In this document: positions 8,023-18,006 of the stretch, one piece after another
Layout: each line of letters opens with the position of its first letter
Numbering within the stretch: the stretch's first letter is position 1
DNA from: Flavivirga amylovorans
Lineage (GTDB): Bacteria > Bacteroidota > Bacteroidia > Flavobacteriales > Flavobacteriaceae
Length of the DNA stretch: 64,000 nt
Direction of reading: 5' to 3'
Assembly (NCBI RefSeq): GCF_030540875.1
Contig: NZ_JAUOEM010000001.1
Span: forward strand, 620,001-684,000
Translations under genes and position numbers: made by a program
The notes under the pieces: generated by a model
Seen by the model: the letters and a program-made list of their open reading frames with translations, nothing else
Told to the model about the DNA's origin: nothing
Database searches by the model: none

Positions 8023-8970
8023 ATGTCTGATACAATAGAAAAAATTAAGTGCCTAATTATAGGTTCTGGGCCAGCAGGTTATACAGCTGCAATTTATGCA
8101 GCTAGAGCTAATATGTCTCCTGTGCTATATCAAGGAACACAGCCTGGAGGTCAATTAACAACAACTAACGAAGTTGAGAATTTTCCTGGATACCCAGAAG
8201 GTGTTACTGGACCGGAAATGATGATTGAATTACAAAAACAAGCAGAGCGTTTTGAAACGGATGTACGTGACGGTTGGGTTACAAAAGTTGATTTCTCTGG
8301 AGATATTCATAAAGTATGGGTTAATGAAACCAAAGAGATTCACTGTGAGACGGTCATAATTTCTACAGGAGCCTCAGCAAAATACTTAGGATTGGATTCT
8401 GAGCAAAAATATTTAAAATTAGGAGGAGGTGTATCTGCATGTGCAGTATGTGATGGATTCTTTTATAGAAATCAAGAAGTTGTTATAGTTGGAGCTGGTG
8501 ACTCAGCTTGTGAAGAAGCTCATTATTTATCTAAGTTGTGTACTAAAGTTACTATGTTAGTAAGACGTGATGAGTTTAGGGCCTCTAAAATTATGGCGGC
8601 TAGAGTCAAGAATACTGAAAACATTGAAATACTATTTAATACCGAAACAGATGAAGTTTTAGGTGATGGACAAGTAGTAACTGGTGTTAGGGTTTTTAAT
8701 AATAAAACTAATGAAAAGCAAGACATTCCTGCTACAGGATTTTTTGTAGCTATAGGTCATAAACCCAATACAGATATTTTTAAAGGCTACTTAGATTTAG
8801 ATGAAACGGGATATATTATTAATAAACCTGGAACTTCTAAAACAAATATTGATGGTGTTTTTGTTTCTGGTGATGCTGCAGATCATGTGTATAGACAAGC
8901 AGTAACAGCAGCAGGGACTGGTTGTATGGCAGCTCTTGATGCAGAACGTTACTTAGCAGCGAAAGAGTAG
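8023..8970 (+). CDS. trxB: Thioredoxin-disulfide reductase
   Basis: A 315-residue flavoprotein that reduces thioredoxin with NADPH in the cytoplasm. The FAD site is GSGPAG at residues 14-19, the redox-active pair is C140-A-V-C143 followed by DG, and the NADPH site is GAGDSA at 157-162. The C-terminal FAD-contact segment reads GVFVSGDAAD. Length and domain order match bacterial TrxB. The CxxC spacer is AV instead of the common AT, a conservative change. It is a single-gene unit with its own -7 element and is followed by a terminator-like hairpin before the tRNA gene. Confidence 0.96.
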   Translation: MSDTIEKIKCLIIGSGPAGYTAAIYAARANMSPVLYQGTQPGGQLTTTNEVENFPGYPEGVTGPEMMIELQKQAERFETDVRDGWVTKVDFSGDIHKVWVNETKEIHCETVIISTGASAKYLGLDSEQKYLKLGGGVSACAVCDGFFYRNQEVVIVGAGDSACEEAHYLSKLCTKVTMLVRRDEFRASKIMAARVKNTENIEILFNTETDEVLGDGQVVTGVRVFNNKTNEKQDIPATGFFVAIGHKPNTDIFKGYLDLDETGYIINKPGTSKTNIDGVFVSGDAADHVYRQAVTAAGTGCMAALDAERYLAAKE

Positions 8971-8971
8971 G

Positions 8972-8993
8972 TATTATTATTATTATTATTATT
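8972..8993. repeat. Trinucleotide microsatellite (TAT)n
   Basis: About seven tandem ATT/TAT units directly after the trxB stop codon. Slippage here would not change a protein but could alter the spacing to the downstream hairpin. Confidence 0.9.
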
Positions 8994-9008
8994 GAAAAAT
9001 GTTTAAAT

Positions 9009-9030
9009 AGCCTAGTTTTTTAGCTAGGTT
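9009..9030 (+). terminator. Probable trxB terminator
   Basis: AGCCTAG at 9009-9015 pairs with CTAGGTT at 9024-9030 (one G-T pair) around a T-rich loop, followed by GTTTTGTT. Placed 39 bp after the trxB stop and 18 bp before the tRNA. Confidence 0.55.
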
Positions 9031-9047
9031 GTTTTGTTAGAATAAAT

Positions 9048-9122
9048 CGGGACGTGGCGCAGTCCGGTTAGCGTACACGGCTGGGGGCCGTGTGGTCGCA
9101 GGTTCAAATCCTGTCGTCCCGA
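9048..9122 (+). tRNA. tRNA-Pro (anticodon GGG)
   Basis: A full cloverleaf can be folded by eye: acceptor stem CGGGACG with CGTCCCG, D-arm GCGC/GCGT, anticodon stem CACGG/CCGTG with loop CTGGGGG (anticodon GGG at 9083-9085, reading CCC/CCU proline codons), and T-arm GCAGG-TTCAAAT-CCTGT. Discriminator base A at 9122. The CCA end is not encoded. Confidence 0.95.
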
Positions 9123-9123
9123 C

Positions 9124-9165
9124 AAAAAAGGTGTTTTCATTTTTATGAAAATACCTTTTTTGTTT
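9124..9165. terminator. Bidirectional terminator between tRNA-Pro and the GH13 gene
   Basis: AAAAAAGGTGTTTTCAT and ATGAAAATACCTTTTTT form a stem of about 16 bp with a T4 loop and T-runs on both strands. It can end the tRNA transcript (+) and the GH13/sus operon transcript (-). Confidence 0.8.
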
Positions 9166-9185
9166 TTAGATACTTCTGATTTCTT

Positions 9186-12089
9186 TTACAGCTTTACCAT
9201 TTTAAAAGTGTTCTGTGTTCCTAATGCATTTGTAGTTTTTATTAAATAAAGACTACTTAATAAATTAGAAATATTAAAAGTATATCCTTTGGAAAATTGA
9301 CCTTCGAACGATTTTATAAGCTTACCAGTGATATCGTAAATTTTCAATGTTTCAATATTTTGATTGATTGAAAATCTGTTTTTCACAGGGTTAGGGAGTA
9401 TTTTGAAATCATTATTCTTTTCAAAACTATTTGTAGATAGCGTTGATCCTTTATTTCCATAAATTCTAAAGTCACCAGGAGGTAAATTAATAGAAGTTGT
9501 ACTACCATTAATTGTTGTATTTCCAGAAGTATCCATTAAATCGAACCAAGTTCCAGAATAAGGAAAATTTGGATTTATATTTTGACTTGTTAATGAGAAA
9601 TTAGCAACTATGATCACGTTTTTAAGTTCTGAGCCACTCATGTTTTCATTACCTGTGTAAATACTTATTCTAGGTGTTTGTGTTCCGGAACTTATGCTAT
9701 AATTACCTTCAAAAACAGCTTCATTGATTTTTAAATCATTCAACCTTGCCCAATCATTATAAACTTTGTTCCTGTTGCCATCAGCAAGCCAGTTATTAGA
9801 CCATTGGGGTTGAGGTTTTGTATCTAATTTGCAGTCTCCATCATTGTTTCCATCGTAATCAGAATTAACAACCCCGTTAGAACAAGTCCAAATGGAGTCA
9901 TCCATCCCTAAATCTGCAAAATGCCATAACATTTTTGGGCCAGGAATGGGAATGGTCACGGCTCCTAGTGCGGACATTCTTTTTAAAGCTATATTTAGAT
10001 CTCTAATATTGTGCGAAGGTGTTGTATTGGTTCCGAATTCGGTCATTTCATACATGATTCTGTCCTTATCATGACTTTCTGGATAGCCTAACGTACGTTT
10101 TTCTGTAAAACCATGAGCCGTATGCCCCATGCGGTCAAAATTAATATCACTTGATTGCCCTTGCGCTAAATTTTTATATGCAGTCCACATTTCGCTCCAC
10201 ATCATAATGCCTTTTGGAATAGGATCACTTATTCTATAATTAGCCCATTCTTGTTCTTCGGTATCACCTCCCAAATGCTCAAAAATAACATAGTGGGTGT
10301 CATCTAAACTCCAAGAGTAATCCGCATATTCTTTTAAAACAGCTACACGGTCTGCTTGGTAATTATTGGTACAACTTTCGTCTCCAGAGGAACAATTTTG
10401 CGTAAACCCTTTGGTTAAATCCCAACGAAATCCATCAACTTTGAAGTTTTCAATCCAATGTTTAACAACACGCTTTGTATATACTTTTGTAAATGAACTA
10501 GAATGGTTAAAATCCGACCCGACATTATAAGAATGTTTTGGTGTTTGGTTAAAATATGGGTTTTCAGAACTAGGTTCTCCCCAACCATCACCATCGGCAT
10601 CATCCATCCATAAACGCACCATCGGATTTCTTCCAAATGCATGATTTAATGCAAGATCCAATATAACAGCAATTCCGTTTTGATGGCAGGTATCTACTAA
10701 CTCTTTAAATTTTTCCTCAGTACCATAAAACTTATCCAAAGCCATGTGAAAAGCGGTATTGTAACCCCAACTTTCATTACCTTCAAACTCCATAACAGGC
10801 ATTAATTCGATAGCGTTAATGTTTAGGTTTTTGAAATAGTCAATTCTATCTATAATGTCTTGAAAGTTTCTATCAGCGTCAAAATCACGAATTAAAACCT
10901 CGTAAATAATTAAGTCTTCTTTCTTGGGTTTTGAAAAATTAGTGACCTGCCAATTGTAGGGTGTTTGGTTAGTCTGTAGCACAGTCACTTCTCGTTCTTG
11001 CCCAGCAGGATATGAAGGTAAATTTGGATAGGTTGATGAAGGAATAAAAGGATCATCAAAAGGAGATAGAACTAATGTAGAATAGGGATCGGCAGTTTTT
11101 ACAAGAGCAGGAGAATTTGCAATAGGGTTTTTATCATAAACCCAATATTGATAAGTATAAATTTGATTGGCAGTTAGCCCGGTTAATTCTAACCAAAAGG
11201 TATCAGAAGTTGGATCCTTTTTCATAAAATAAGCATCTGTTGGGGCATAATTATTAAAACTACCTGCTATTTGTACAAAGTCTTTTCCTGGAGCATTAAG
11301 TACTAATATCGCTTTAGTAGGATCTGTAGTATTGTAGTTTATACCTTCTACCAGTCCACTTGGAAGTACTTCTTCAATGACTGTTGGAACGATAACAACA
11401 TCAAAAGAAACTTCTCCTACATCTGATGCAGATAAAGGAGAGCCTTCTATTCTTACACTCGCATTAGATGTTATATTGTTTATCGTTCCAAGGTAGGTAG
11501 TGAATCCATTACCACTAGTTTCTAGGGTATTGTCTAAATAGTATTTAAAGTGGCCAGGCTCTAAGTTACCTTGATACGTTAAATTGGATTTAATTGTTAA
11601 ACTTTCGCCAGATTCTAATACAACAGGGATATGTGCTGGTTCTACTATCTTTATTATAACAATACCAACTGGAAAAATAAAATCTTGGCAATTGTTTGCT
11701 TTTAGTTCTTGTGAACCATCAGCATTTCTAAAAACCATACCTATCTGAGTCACGTTAGCTGCTTGAGTAGCATTTAATCCGTAATACGTTTCTGGAATTA
11801 TAGTAAGACTCCATGTACCATTATTATTGTTAGTCATTTCTCCAATGCCATCATCTGCTCCCCAATTACCAATAGTACTAAAACCAAACGCATCTGAATT
11901 ATCTCCTATTCCAGAGTGCATGTAAACTTTAGAAGGATTATTTAAACCGTTACAATTTGTATCATTGCTACTTAAATCTACGGTAATCGTTATAGATTCA
12001 TTAACCTCAAAGGCACTTGGATTAATAGTTACCTGTGCATTTAAAACAAAAGATATAAGAATGAATAAAAAATATGTAATTTTTTTCAT
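9186..12089 (-). CDS. Secreted GH13 alpha-amylase with T9SS sorting domain
   Basis: 967 residues when started at the ATG at 12087-12089, which gives a clean signal peptide (MKKITYFLFILISFVLNAQ). A start 27 bp upstream would add nine residues before it. N-terminal beta-sandwich domains are followed by a CBM48-like segment (VLNAPGKDFVQIAGSFNNY) and a GH13 barrel. Region I is DLALNHAFG, the nucleophile is D557 in GFRWDLTKG, the general acid is E604 in FEHLGG and the third acid is D674 in ESHDKD. The last 75 residues are a type A T9SS C-terminal domain (LPNPVKNRF...KIYDITGKLIKSF). It is expected at the cell surface or outside, making the first cuts in starch or glycogen. Last gene of the susCDE unit but separated from susE by a strong hairpin. 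Confidence 0.93.
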   Translation of the reverse strand: MKKITYFLFILISFVLNAQVTINPSAFEVNESITITVDLSSNDTNCNGLNNPSKVYMHSGIGDNSDAFGFSTIGNWGADDGIGEMTNNNNGTWSLTIIPETYYGLNATQAANVTQIGMVFRNADGSQELKANNCQDFIFPVGIVIIKIVEPAHIPVVLESGESLTIKSNLTYQGNLEPGHFKYYLDNTLETSGNGFTTYLGTINNITSNASVRIEGSPLSASDVGEVSFDVVIVPTVIEEVLPSGLVEGINYNTTDPTKAILVLNAPGKDFVQIAGSFNNYAPTDAYFMKKDPTSDTFWLELTGLTANQIYTYQYWVYDKNPIANSPALVKTADPYSTLVLSPFDDPFIPSSTYPNLPSYPAGQEREVTVLQTNQTPYNWQVTNFSKPKKEDLIIYEVLIRDFDADRNFQDIIDRIDYFKNLNINAIELMPVMEFEGNESWGYNTAFHMALDKFYGTEEKFKELVDTCHQNGIAVILDLALNHAFGRNPMVRLWMDDADGDGWGEPSSENPYFNQTPKHSYNVGSDFNHSSSFTKVYTKRVVKHWIENFKVDGFRWDLTKGFTQNCSSGDESCTNNYQADRVAVLKEYADYSWSLDDTHYVIFEHLGGDTEEQEWANYRISDPIPKGIMMWSEMWTAYKNLAQGQSSDINFDRMGHTAHGFTEKRTLGYPESHDKDRIMYEMTEFGTNTTPSHNIRDLNIALKRMSALGAVTIPIPGPKMLWHFADLGMDDSIWTCSNGVVNSDYDGNNDGDCKLDTKPQPQWSNNWLADGNRNKVYNDWARLNDLKINEAVFEGNYSISSGTQTPRISIYTGNENMSGSELKNVIIVANFSLTSQNINPNFPYSGTWFDLMDTSGNTTINGSTTSINLPPGDFRIYGNKGSTLSTNSFEKNNDFKILPNPVKNRFSINQNIETLKIYDITGKLIKSFEGQFSKGYTFNISNLLSSLYLIKTTNALGTQNTFKMVKL

Positions 12090-12102
12090 AACTAGATTAT
12101 TT

Positions 12103-12136
12103 AAAAAAAGGACCATGATGTCATAGTCCTTTTTTA
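12103..12136 (-). terminator. Intrinsic terminator/attenuator between susE and GH13
   Basis: AAAAAAGGAC (12104-12113) pairs with GTCCTTTTTT (12126-12135), with an inner ATGA/TCAT stem. On the minus strand it is a stable hairpin followed by a U-run, only about 14 nt before the GH13 start codon. It should reduce read-through from susCDE into the amylase gene. Confidence 0.75.
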
Positions 12137-12158
12137 TTTAGAATTTTATAAAAAGAAT

Positions 12159-13343
12159 TTATCTTAAATCGATAATCTTGTTTACTGTGTCCACTGATAG
12201 AAAATAATTTCCAGGCGTACCAGTAAAACTAAAATTGTTGTCGCCATCCATAGCATCAACTAAATTAGGATGTATAGTGTAACCGTCTGTCGAATAGAAA
12301 GGATAATTTTGACCAGAATCCCAATCACCTTGAGTTAGGAAGAAACGAAATGAGTCATTAACCAGGTTGATGTTTGCACTATAGTAACCATCTGTACATG
12401 AAAACTCTACTGGAGTATCCCAGCCCCATCCAGCATCTTCAGCTCCAGCACCCACAACCCAAACAGAATCGCAATTAGACTCTTCGGCCTGTGGAACGTC
12501 TAATGTAATAGTTTTGTTTACAGTATCAACGGTCATTAAGTATTTACCCGGAGTGCCAATAAAACTAAAATTATTATCACCATCCATGGCATCGACTAAA
12601 TTTGAATCAATGGTATATCCTTCTGCAACATAATATGGGTAGTTTTGCCCTGAATTCCAATCACCTTCTGTTAAAAAGAAACGAAATGCGTCATTAATTA
12701 AATTAATGTTTGTAATATAAACATCATCATAGCAAAGAAACTCTGCAGGAGTGCCCCAGCCCCATCCAGCATCAACAGCTCCAGCACCAACTACCCAAAT
12801 AGAAGGACAGTTAGGTATAGGGCCACCAGTATCAACAATTTCTTGTAACTCTATATTTAGAGTTTGAACAGAAGAATAAGACTCTAAACCTCCTTGACCA
12901 ATAAAAGCCTTTATTCTAAAGTGTAATTGCCCGATATTAGGTTCTTCACTATTGGGATTGTTATCCAATCCAGCGAGTGCTGCTAAATTCAGCATTTGTT
13001 TTACTGTTACTGGAAGCTCGTTATTTGTTGTTGTACCTAAATTATATTTAGCATAATCATCAAGAGTATCATCACCAATATAATCGCTAAAGTCTGCCAT
13101 TGTAGCCGCTTCCAGACTATAACTAACTTCAGTAGGAACATCAAAATCGGCACTACCCCAGGTAAAACGTTCAGCCAAATTACTATTCAAACTAGAATTT
13201 AATACATAGTTGTTTAAGAAAGTGGTGTTGAATACTAAACCTTCTGCCTCACTAGCAGTAAATACCAATTCATCATCATCGTCACACGAATTGAATCCTA
13301 TAAGAGCTATTATTAATAGTGTTAGAATTTTTATATTTTTCAT
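12159..13343 (-). CDS. SusE/SusF-like starch-binding outer-membrane lipoprotein
   Basis: A 394-residue lipoprotein (lipobox IGFNSC, C20, then Asp-rich DDDD, which in this phylum favours surface exposure). An N-terminal SusE-type domain (about 25-165) is followed by two nearly identical ~105-residue carbohydrate-binding modules at about 179-288 and 292-394. Both contain VWVVGAGA or IWVVGAGA, AGWGW and AMDGDNNFSF. Its role is to hold alpha-glucan chains at the surface for SusC/SusD. It lies between susD (29 bp) and the GH13 gene. The high identity of the two modules implies a recent internal duplication. Confidence 0.9.
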   Translation of the reverse strand: MKNIKILTLLIIALIGFNSCDDDDELVFTASEAEGLVFNTTFLNNYVLNSSLNSNLAERFTWGSADFDVPTEVSYSLEAATMADFSDYIGDDTLDDYAKYNLGTTTNNELPVTVKQMLNLAALAGLDNNPNSEEPNIGQLHFRIKAFIGQGGLESYSSVQTLNIELQEIVDTGGPIPNCPSIWVVGAGAVDAGWGWGTPAEFLCYDDVYITNINLINDAFRFFLTEGDWNSGQNYPYYVAEGYTIDSNLVDAMDGDNNFSFIGTPGKYLMTVDTVNKTITLDVPQAEESNCDSVWVVGAGAEDAGWGWDTPVEFSCTDGYYSANINLVNDSFRFFLTQGDWDSGQNYPFYSTDGYTIHPNLVDAMDGDNNFSFTGTPGNYFLSVDTVNKIIDLR

Positions 13344-13372
13344 TGTAAATGTCTTTAAAAGTTAGTTAGTTT

Positions 13373-14914
13373 TTAGAACCCTGGGTTTTGGGTTAAGTTT
13401 GGATTTGCTTGCAACGCAGCTAGCGGAATGGGAAATAATTTATAGCTATCAGGAATGGAAGTTCCTCCGACAACATTTCCTTTCCATGGCCAGATATAAC
13501 TACTGCCTGTAAACATTCCAAAACGAATTAAGTCGCTTCTTCTGTGGCCTTCTAAATTTAGTTCTCTACCACGTTCGTCAATTAAAAAATCCAATGTTAA
13601 TTCTGATTGCATAATGGTACTGGCATTTGAGCGTGTTCTTACAGCATTTACATATTGTAGTGCTGTATTTATAGCACCTCCAGAAGCACCTCTAAGAGTA
13701 CACTCTGCATACATTAAGTACGTATCTGCTAATCTAAATAGCGGAAAATCTGTACCAGAAAAAGCTGTAATTATAGGAGATCCATTAAAGTTTGTATTTC
13801 TAAATTTAATAGAGGGATACCCATCTTTCCATTCTCTATAATCAGCCATTTCGAAATTGTGTCCTGTTGTCCAGAATAAACTGGCTCTATCATCAGTTGA
13901 AGTTCCCAGATCACCATATAAACCATACCATGCTTTAGTCGCTCTATGGCCTGTCCAACCATCATTAGCTCCAAAATCGGCAAGCACCATGGTTTCAGTA
14001 CTTAAGCTTCCGTTAACAATATATGTGGTATTTCCAAAACTTTGACTTGTGTCTGCATCTGCAATTAAAGGAAATATTATTTCTGTAGATGTCTCATTAT
14101 CTGCAGAGAAAAGACTCACAAAGTCTGGTGCAAGACTATAGCCCCCTTCATCAATCACTTTATTAATTAAAACAAGGGCATCATCATATCTGGAGGTTCC
14201 TACATATACTTCGGCATTCATGTAAAGCTTTGCTAATAACATCTGTCCAGCAGCTTTAGAAGCTCTACCATAAGAGTTTGTTGCTGGAAGAGCAGCTTCT
14301 ACTTCTATTAATTCGGCTTCAACAAAAGCAAATAATTCTGCTCTTGAAGCTTCAGGAAGTGGTGCAGAATCTCCGAAGTTTTCTTCGGTTGCCAGAACAC
14401 CTTTTCCAAAAGTGTCTATTAAATAGTAATAGGCCAAAGCTCTTAAGAATCTTACTTCAGCTATTACAGATTCTTTATTTTCTATGCTTATATTATTAGC
14501 AACAGCAAGTAAGTTATTGCATTGTGGAATTGTAAAATAAACTCTGTTGAATAAATATCTAAAGAATTTATTGTTTTCGTCCCAGTCAGAAGTGGTAGTA
14601 AGTTGGTCCAGACCATCATCTCCCCAACGGTTTTTCATACCATCCGCAGTAAAGTCCTGAAGATTTATGATACCTCTTAAAAAAGGAGATTCTCCAGCAT
14701 TATCACTAATATCAGACTTATCTGGTCCTTGTACACCAGACAGTGCAAAAGAGGCATAAAGTCTGGATACTATACCTTCTACTGCATTTGGATCCTGTGC
14801 TAGTAATTCGTCTAAAGATAATTCTACTTTAGGTTCTGTATTTAGATCATCTGTACAACTTGATACTACAAGAAGTATGCATAAGCTAAAAAAGAAGTTT
14901 AAAATATTTTTCAT
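13373..14914 (-). CDS. SusD/RagB-family nutrient-binding lipoprotein
   Basis: A 513-residue outer-membrane lipoprotein with lipobox VVSSC (C20). It has the TPR-rich SusD fold: ALAYYYLIDTFGKG near residues 155-168, the RASKAAGQMLLAKLYMNAE helix pair near 217-235, and a C-terminal RGRELNLEGHRRSDLIRFG signature near 450. It forms the lid on the SusC porin and binds maltooligosaccharides. It is 11 bp downstream of susC and surrounded by alpha-glucan enzymes, which sets the likely substrate. Confidence 0.94.
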   Translation of the reverse strand: MKNILNFFFSLCILLVVSSCTDDLNTEPKVELSLDELLAQDPNAVEGIVSRLYASFALSGVQGPDKSDISDNAGESPFLRGIINLQDFTADGMKNRWGDDGLDQLTTTSDWDENNKFFRYLFNRVYFTIPQCNNLLAVANNISIENKESVIAEVRFLRALAYYYLIDTFGKGVLATEENFGDSAPLPEASRAELFAFVEAELIEVEAALPATNSYGRASKAAGQMLLAKLYMNAEVYVGTSRYDDALVLINKVIDEGGYSLAPDFVSLFSADNETSTEIIFPLIADADTSQSFGNTTYIVNGSLSTETMVLADFGANDGWTGHRATKAWYGLYGDLGTSTDDRASLFWTTGHNFEMADYREWKDGYPSIKFRNTNFNGSPIITAFSGTDFPLFRLADTYLMYAECTLRGASGGAINTALQYVNAVRTRSNASTIMQSELTLDFLIDERGRELNLEGHRRSDLIRFGMFTGSSYIWPWKGNVVGGTSIPDSYKLFPIPLAALQANPNLTQNPGF

Positions 14915-14925
14915 AGTTCTGTTTT

Positions 14926-17900
14926 TTAAAAATCAAGATTTACACCAAAAGAGTATACTCGTGGTCTTGGATAAAAGTTATCATCAATAGCATTAAAGTT
15001 TTCTGGATCCTGACCAGAATAATTGGTAATTAAAAATGCATTGTTAACAGCGGCATATAATTTTAAATTAGTGTTTTTGAAAAGTTGATTAAATGTGTAA
15101 CCTAAAACAATATTTTCACATCTTAAGAAAGACGCATCCTCTATGAAATAATCTGAGAATGGAATATTACCTCTTCTGTTTGTAAAGTTTGGATCTGCAG
15201 CATCAGAAAAGAAATTTAATGTATTATTTAAATTTTGAGTATTATTAGGCAAGGCTGCTTCTGTATACCCTCTGCTTAATCGTCTTGCATTATACATTTT
15301 ACCATCTAATTGCCCTCTAAAACTAGAACTTAGATCCCAATTTTTGTAGTTAAAATTAAATCCAAAACCAAACGTCCAATTAGGTCTTAAGGGGGTGTAA
15401 TATCTATCATCGTTATCTATGATGCCATCATCATTAAGATCTACAAAAGCCCCTAAGATTGGTCTTCCATCAAGATCATAAATTTGTTTAAATACCCAGG
15501 CAGAATGTGCTTCTAGCCCCACCACGTTAAATGCTAGGTTTACACCTGTACCTGTTGGTATTCCAGAGTCTGGAGAATCAATAACAGTAACATCTTTAAG
15601 ACTTACAATTTCCGTTTTATTGTAAGCTATATTACCGTTTATAGAAAAGTTAACGTTATCTTTTCGTATAGCATTTAAGTTTAAATTCAATTCAAAACCT
15701 TCACTTTCAGTTTCTCCAACATTTTTAGGGAATACGTTTGTTAACCCTTGACCTGGCCCAACAGGTGCTCTTACTAATAAGTCTGTAGTTTCTCTTTTAA
15801 AGATATCGAAAGAACCAGAGAATACATTGCTATTGAAAAAATCGAAATCTATTCCGAGATTGTATGTTGTAGTCTTTTCCCAAGTCAAATCATCATTAAA
15901 AGGTTTTGCGTTATAAATGGCTACGCCTGATAAATATTGACTTGTACTTGACCCAGCTTCAAACAATGGTGTAGAAGGATAGAAACCAGCGATGTCTGTA
16001 ATATCTTGTTGACCAGTTTCTCCCCAACCAACACGAATTTTGATGTCATTTACAAAATCAACATCTCTTAAGAAAGACTCTTCTTTAAGTTTCCATGCTA
16101 AAGCTGCTGCTGGGAAATAGCCCCAACGTTTATCCTTTCTAAATAAAGACGATCCGTCGGCTCTAAATGATACAGTAACCAAATATTTATTGAATAAATT
16201 AATATTGGAACGCCCGAAAAAAGATTGTAAGTTTAATTCATTAAAATAAGCATCATCATTTTTAATATCTCTTATTCTTAAGCCAGTATCATCAGCATAT
16301 CTGTATTGTTCTTTATTACCATCATTTTTAAAATTCTGATAACTATAACCTCCCTGAATATCAAAATTGTTTATAAAGAAATTATCAAATTCTTTTCTAT
16401 AAACTAAATAGGATTCCAAGGTGGTATTAGTGATATGTTGGTTTTCTCTATAGTTTACACCAGGGTTAAAAACAAAGTCACCACTGTCTGTAGATTGATA
16501 AGTTGCAAGTGCATTATCTGTAAAGGTTTCTACGATTTCTGCTCTTGAAGCCTCCAAACCTAGATTTACAACAGCTCTTAATTCTGGAAGAAAATGCATT
16601 TTATAGTCAAATTCTATATTACCTAAAATTTTACTTACTTTCTCAGGTCTGCTACGTTGTAATAATAATGCTAATGGATTACTGGCACCGTCAATATTTC
16701 CTTGATCACTTAAATTAGTGTAAAAACCACCAAAAGGGGAATTGTTATCGAACACTGGTTTTGTTGGGTCGAAAGAAACAGCACTGCCTAAAGCACCATC
16801 ATTATCTATATTGTTTTTATCTACAAAAATGGATTTAGCATTAAGATCTATCTTTAAATGATCTTCGAAAAACTTAGGAGTGAATTTTAATGAAGCAGTT
16901 ATTCTTTCATAGTCATTTGTTTTTACAATACCTTCAGTACTATTATACCCAATAGAAGCTCTGAATGGAATTTTTTCAAATAGATTCGCCCTAGCACTAA
17001 AATTATAGTCTGAAGACATACTCGTTCTAAAAATAGCATCCTGCCAATCTGTATTATAAATTTCTCTTCCATTAATAATTTGAGAAACAGCTTCGTTTGT
17101 ACTTACAGAACCCACAGGAACTCCTAATAAATCTGTCTCTCCAGGATATGTAGTTGTAATAAAGTCTACAAATTGATTACCATCAAATAAATCAATCTTA
17201 TCGCTAACCGTACTCGTAGAGATATTTGAGGAGAAATTAAATTTAACCTCTCCGGAAGTTCCTTTTTTTGTTGTAATGATTATAACACCATTTGATGCTC
17301 TGGATCCATAAATTGCTGTTGCTGAAGCATCTTTTAAAATACTGAAACTTTCAATATCATTAGGATTTACAAGTGTTAAAGGATTATTTACCCCAGCCGG
17401 GTTTGAGTTGTCTACAGCAATACCGTCAATAACAATTAAAGGATTACTATTGGCACTTAATGAAGCACCGCCTCTAATCCTGATATTTGGTTTAGCATCG
17501 GGTTGCCCACCAGCACTGGTTATTCTTACACCAGGTGCTTTACCATTTAGTAATTGATCAGCAGATACTACGGTTCCTTTATTAAAGTCCTTTGAAGATA
17601 CAACATCTACAGAACCTGTGAGATCTTCTTTTTTTACGCTACCATATCCAATAATGACTATTTCTTCAAGTTGTGCTGTATCTTCACCTAATAGGATATT
17701 TAGTGAAGTTTGTCCCGTATATTGTTTTTCCTGTGCCTTGTAACCAACATAAGAAAATACGATAATGTCTCCAGTATTAACCTTAATTTGATAATTTCCA
17801 TCAAAATCTGTGGTGGTTCCGGTTGTTGTACCTTTTATGAAGACATTAACTCCCGGTAATGGAATGGAAGTTGATTGTTCTGCTACTGTTCCTTTTAGCG

Positions 17901-17970
17901 TATTTTGACCAAATATATATACTGGTAAGATAAGCATGAAAAACAGTAATTTTTTAGTGAATGATTTCAT
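14926..17970 (-). CDS. SusC/RagA-family TonB-dependent outer-membrane transporter
   Basis: 1014 residues: signal peptide (to about residue 21), carboxypeptidase-regulatory-like domain (TVAEQSTSIPLPGVNVFIKG, then DGNYQI), the SusC-type TonB-box region LEEIVIIGYGSVKKEDLTG, a plug domain (RIRGGASL...PLIVIDGI...IESFSILKDASATAIYG) and a 22-strand-type barrel ending in YSFGVNLDF. It imports maltodextrins across the outer membrane using TonB energy. First gene of the minus-strand unit, divergent from the LacI-family regulator. Confidence 0.95.
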   Translation of the reverse strand: MKSFTKKLLFFMLILPVYIFGQNTLKGTVAEQSTSIPLPGVNVFIKGTTTGTTTDFDGNYQIKVNTGDIIVFSYVGYKAQEKQYTGQTSLNILLGEDTAQLEEIVIIGYGSVKKEDLTGSVDVVSSKDFNKGTVVSADQLLNGKAPGVRITSAGGQPDAKPNIRIRGGASLSANSNPLIVIDGIAVDNSNPAGVNNPLTLVNPNDIESFSILKDASATAIYGSRASNGVIIITTKKGTSGEVKFNFSSNISTSTVSDKIDLFDGNQFVDFITTTYPGETDLLGVPVGSVSTNEAVSQIINGREIYNTDWQDAIFRTSMSSDYNFSARANLFEKIPFRASIGYNSTEGIVKTNDYERITASLKFTPKFFEDHLKIDLNAKSIFVDKNNIDNDGALGSAVSFDPTKPVFDNNSPFGGFYTNLSDQGNIDGASNPLALLLQRSRPEKVSKILGNIEFDYKMHFLPELRAVVNLGLEASRAEIVETFTDNALATYQSTDSGDFVFNPGVNYRENQHITNTTLESYLVYRKEFDNFFINNFDIQGGYSYQNFKNDGNKEQYRYADDTGLRIRDIKNDDAYFNELNLQSFFGRSNINLFNKYLVTVSFRADGSSLFRKDKRWGYFPAAALAWKLKEESFLRDVDFVNDIKIRVGWGETGQQDITDIAGFYPSTPLFEAGSSTSQYLSGVAIYNAKPFNDDLTWEKTTTYNLGIDFDFFNSNVFSGSFDIFKRETTDLLVRAPVGPGQGLTNVFPKNVGETESEGFELNLNLNAIRKDNVNFSINGNIAYNKTEIVSLKDVTVIDSPDSGIPTGTGVNLAFNVVGLEAHSAWVFKQIYDLDGRPILGAFVDLNDDGIIDNDDRYYTPLRPNWTFGFGFNFNYKNWDLSSSFRGQLDGKMYNARRLSRGYTEAALPNNTQNLNNTLNFFSDAADPNFTNRRGNIPFSDYFIEDASFLRCENIVLGYTFNQLFKNTNLKLYAAVNNAFLITNYSGQDPENFNAIDDNFYPRPRVYSFGVNLDF

Positions 17971-18006
17971 ACAATTTTGTTGAATTAATGTGTTAGTTTG
18001 TTTAGT

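Noticed and set aside
8972-8993. Possible CRISPR or minisatellite
   Set aside because: It is a simple trinucleotide run with no spacers. I saw no CRISPR array or cas gene anywhere in the window.
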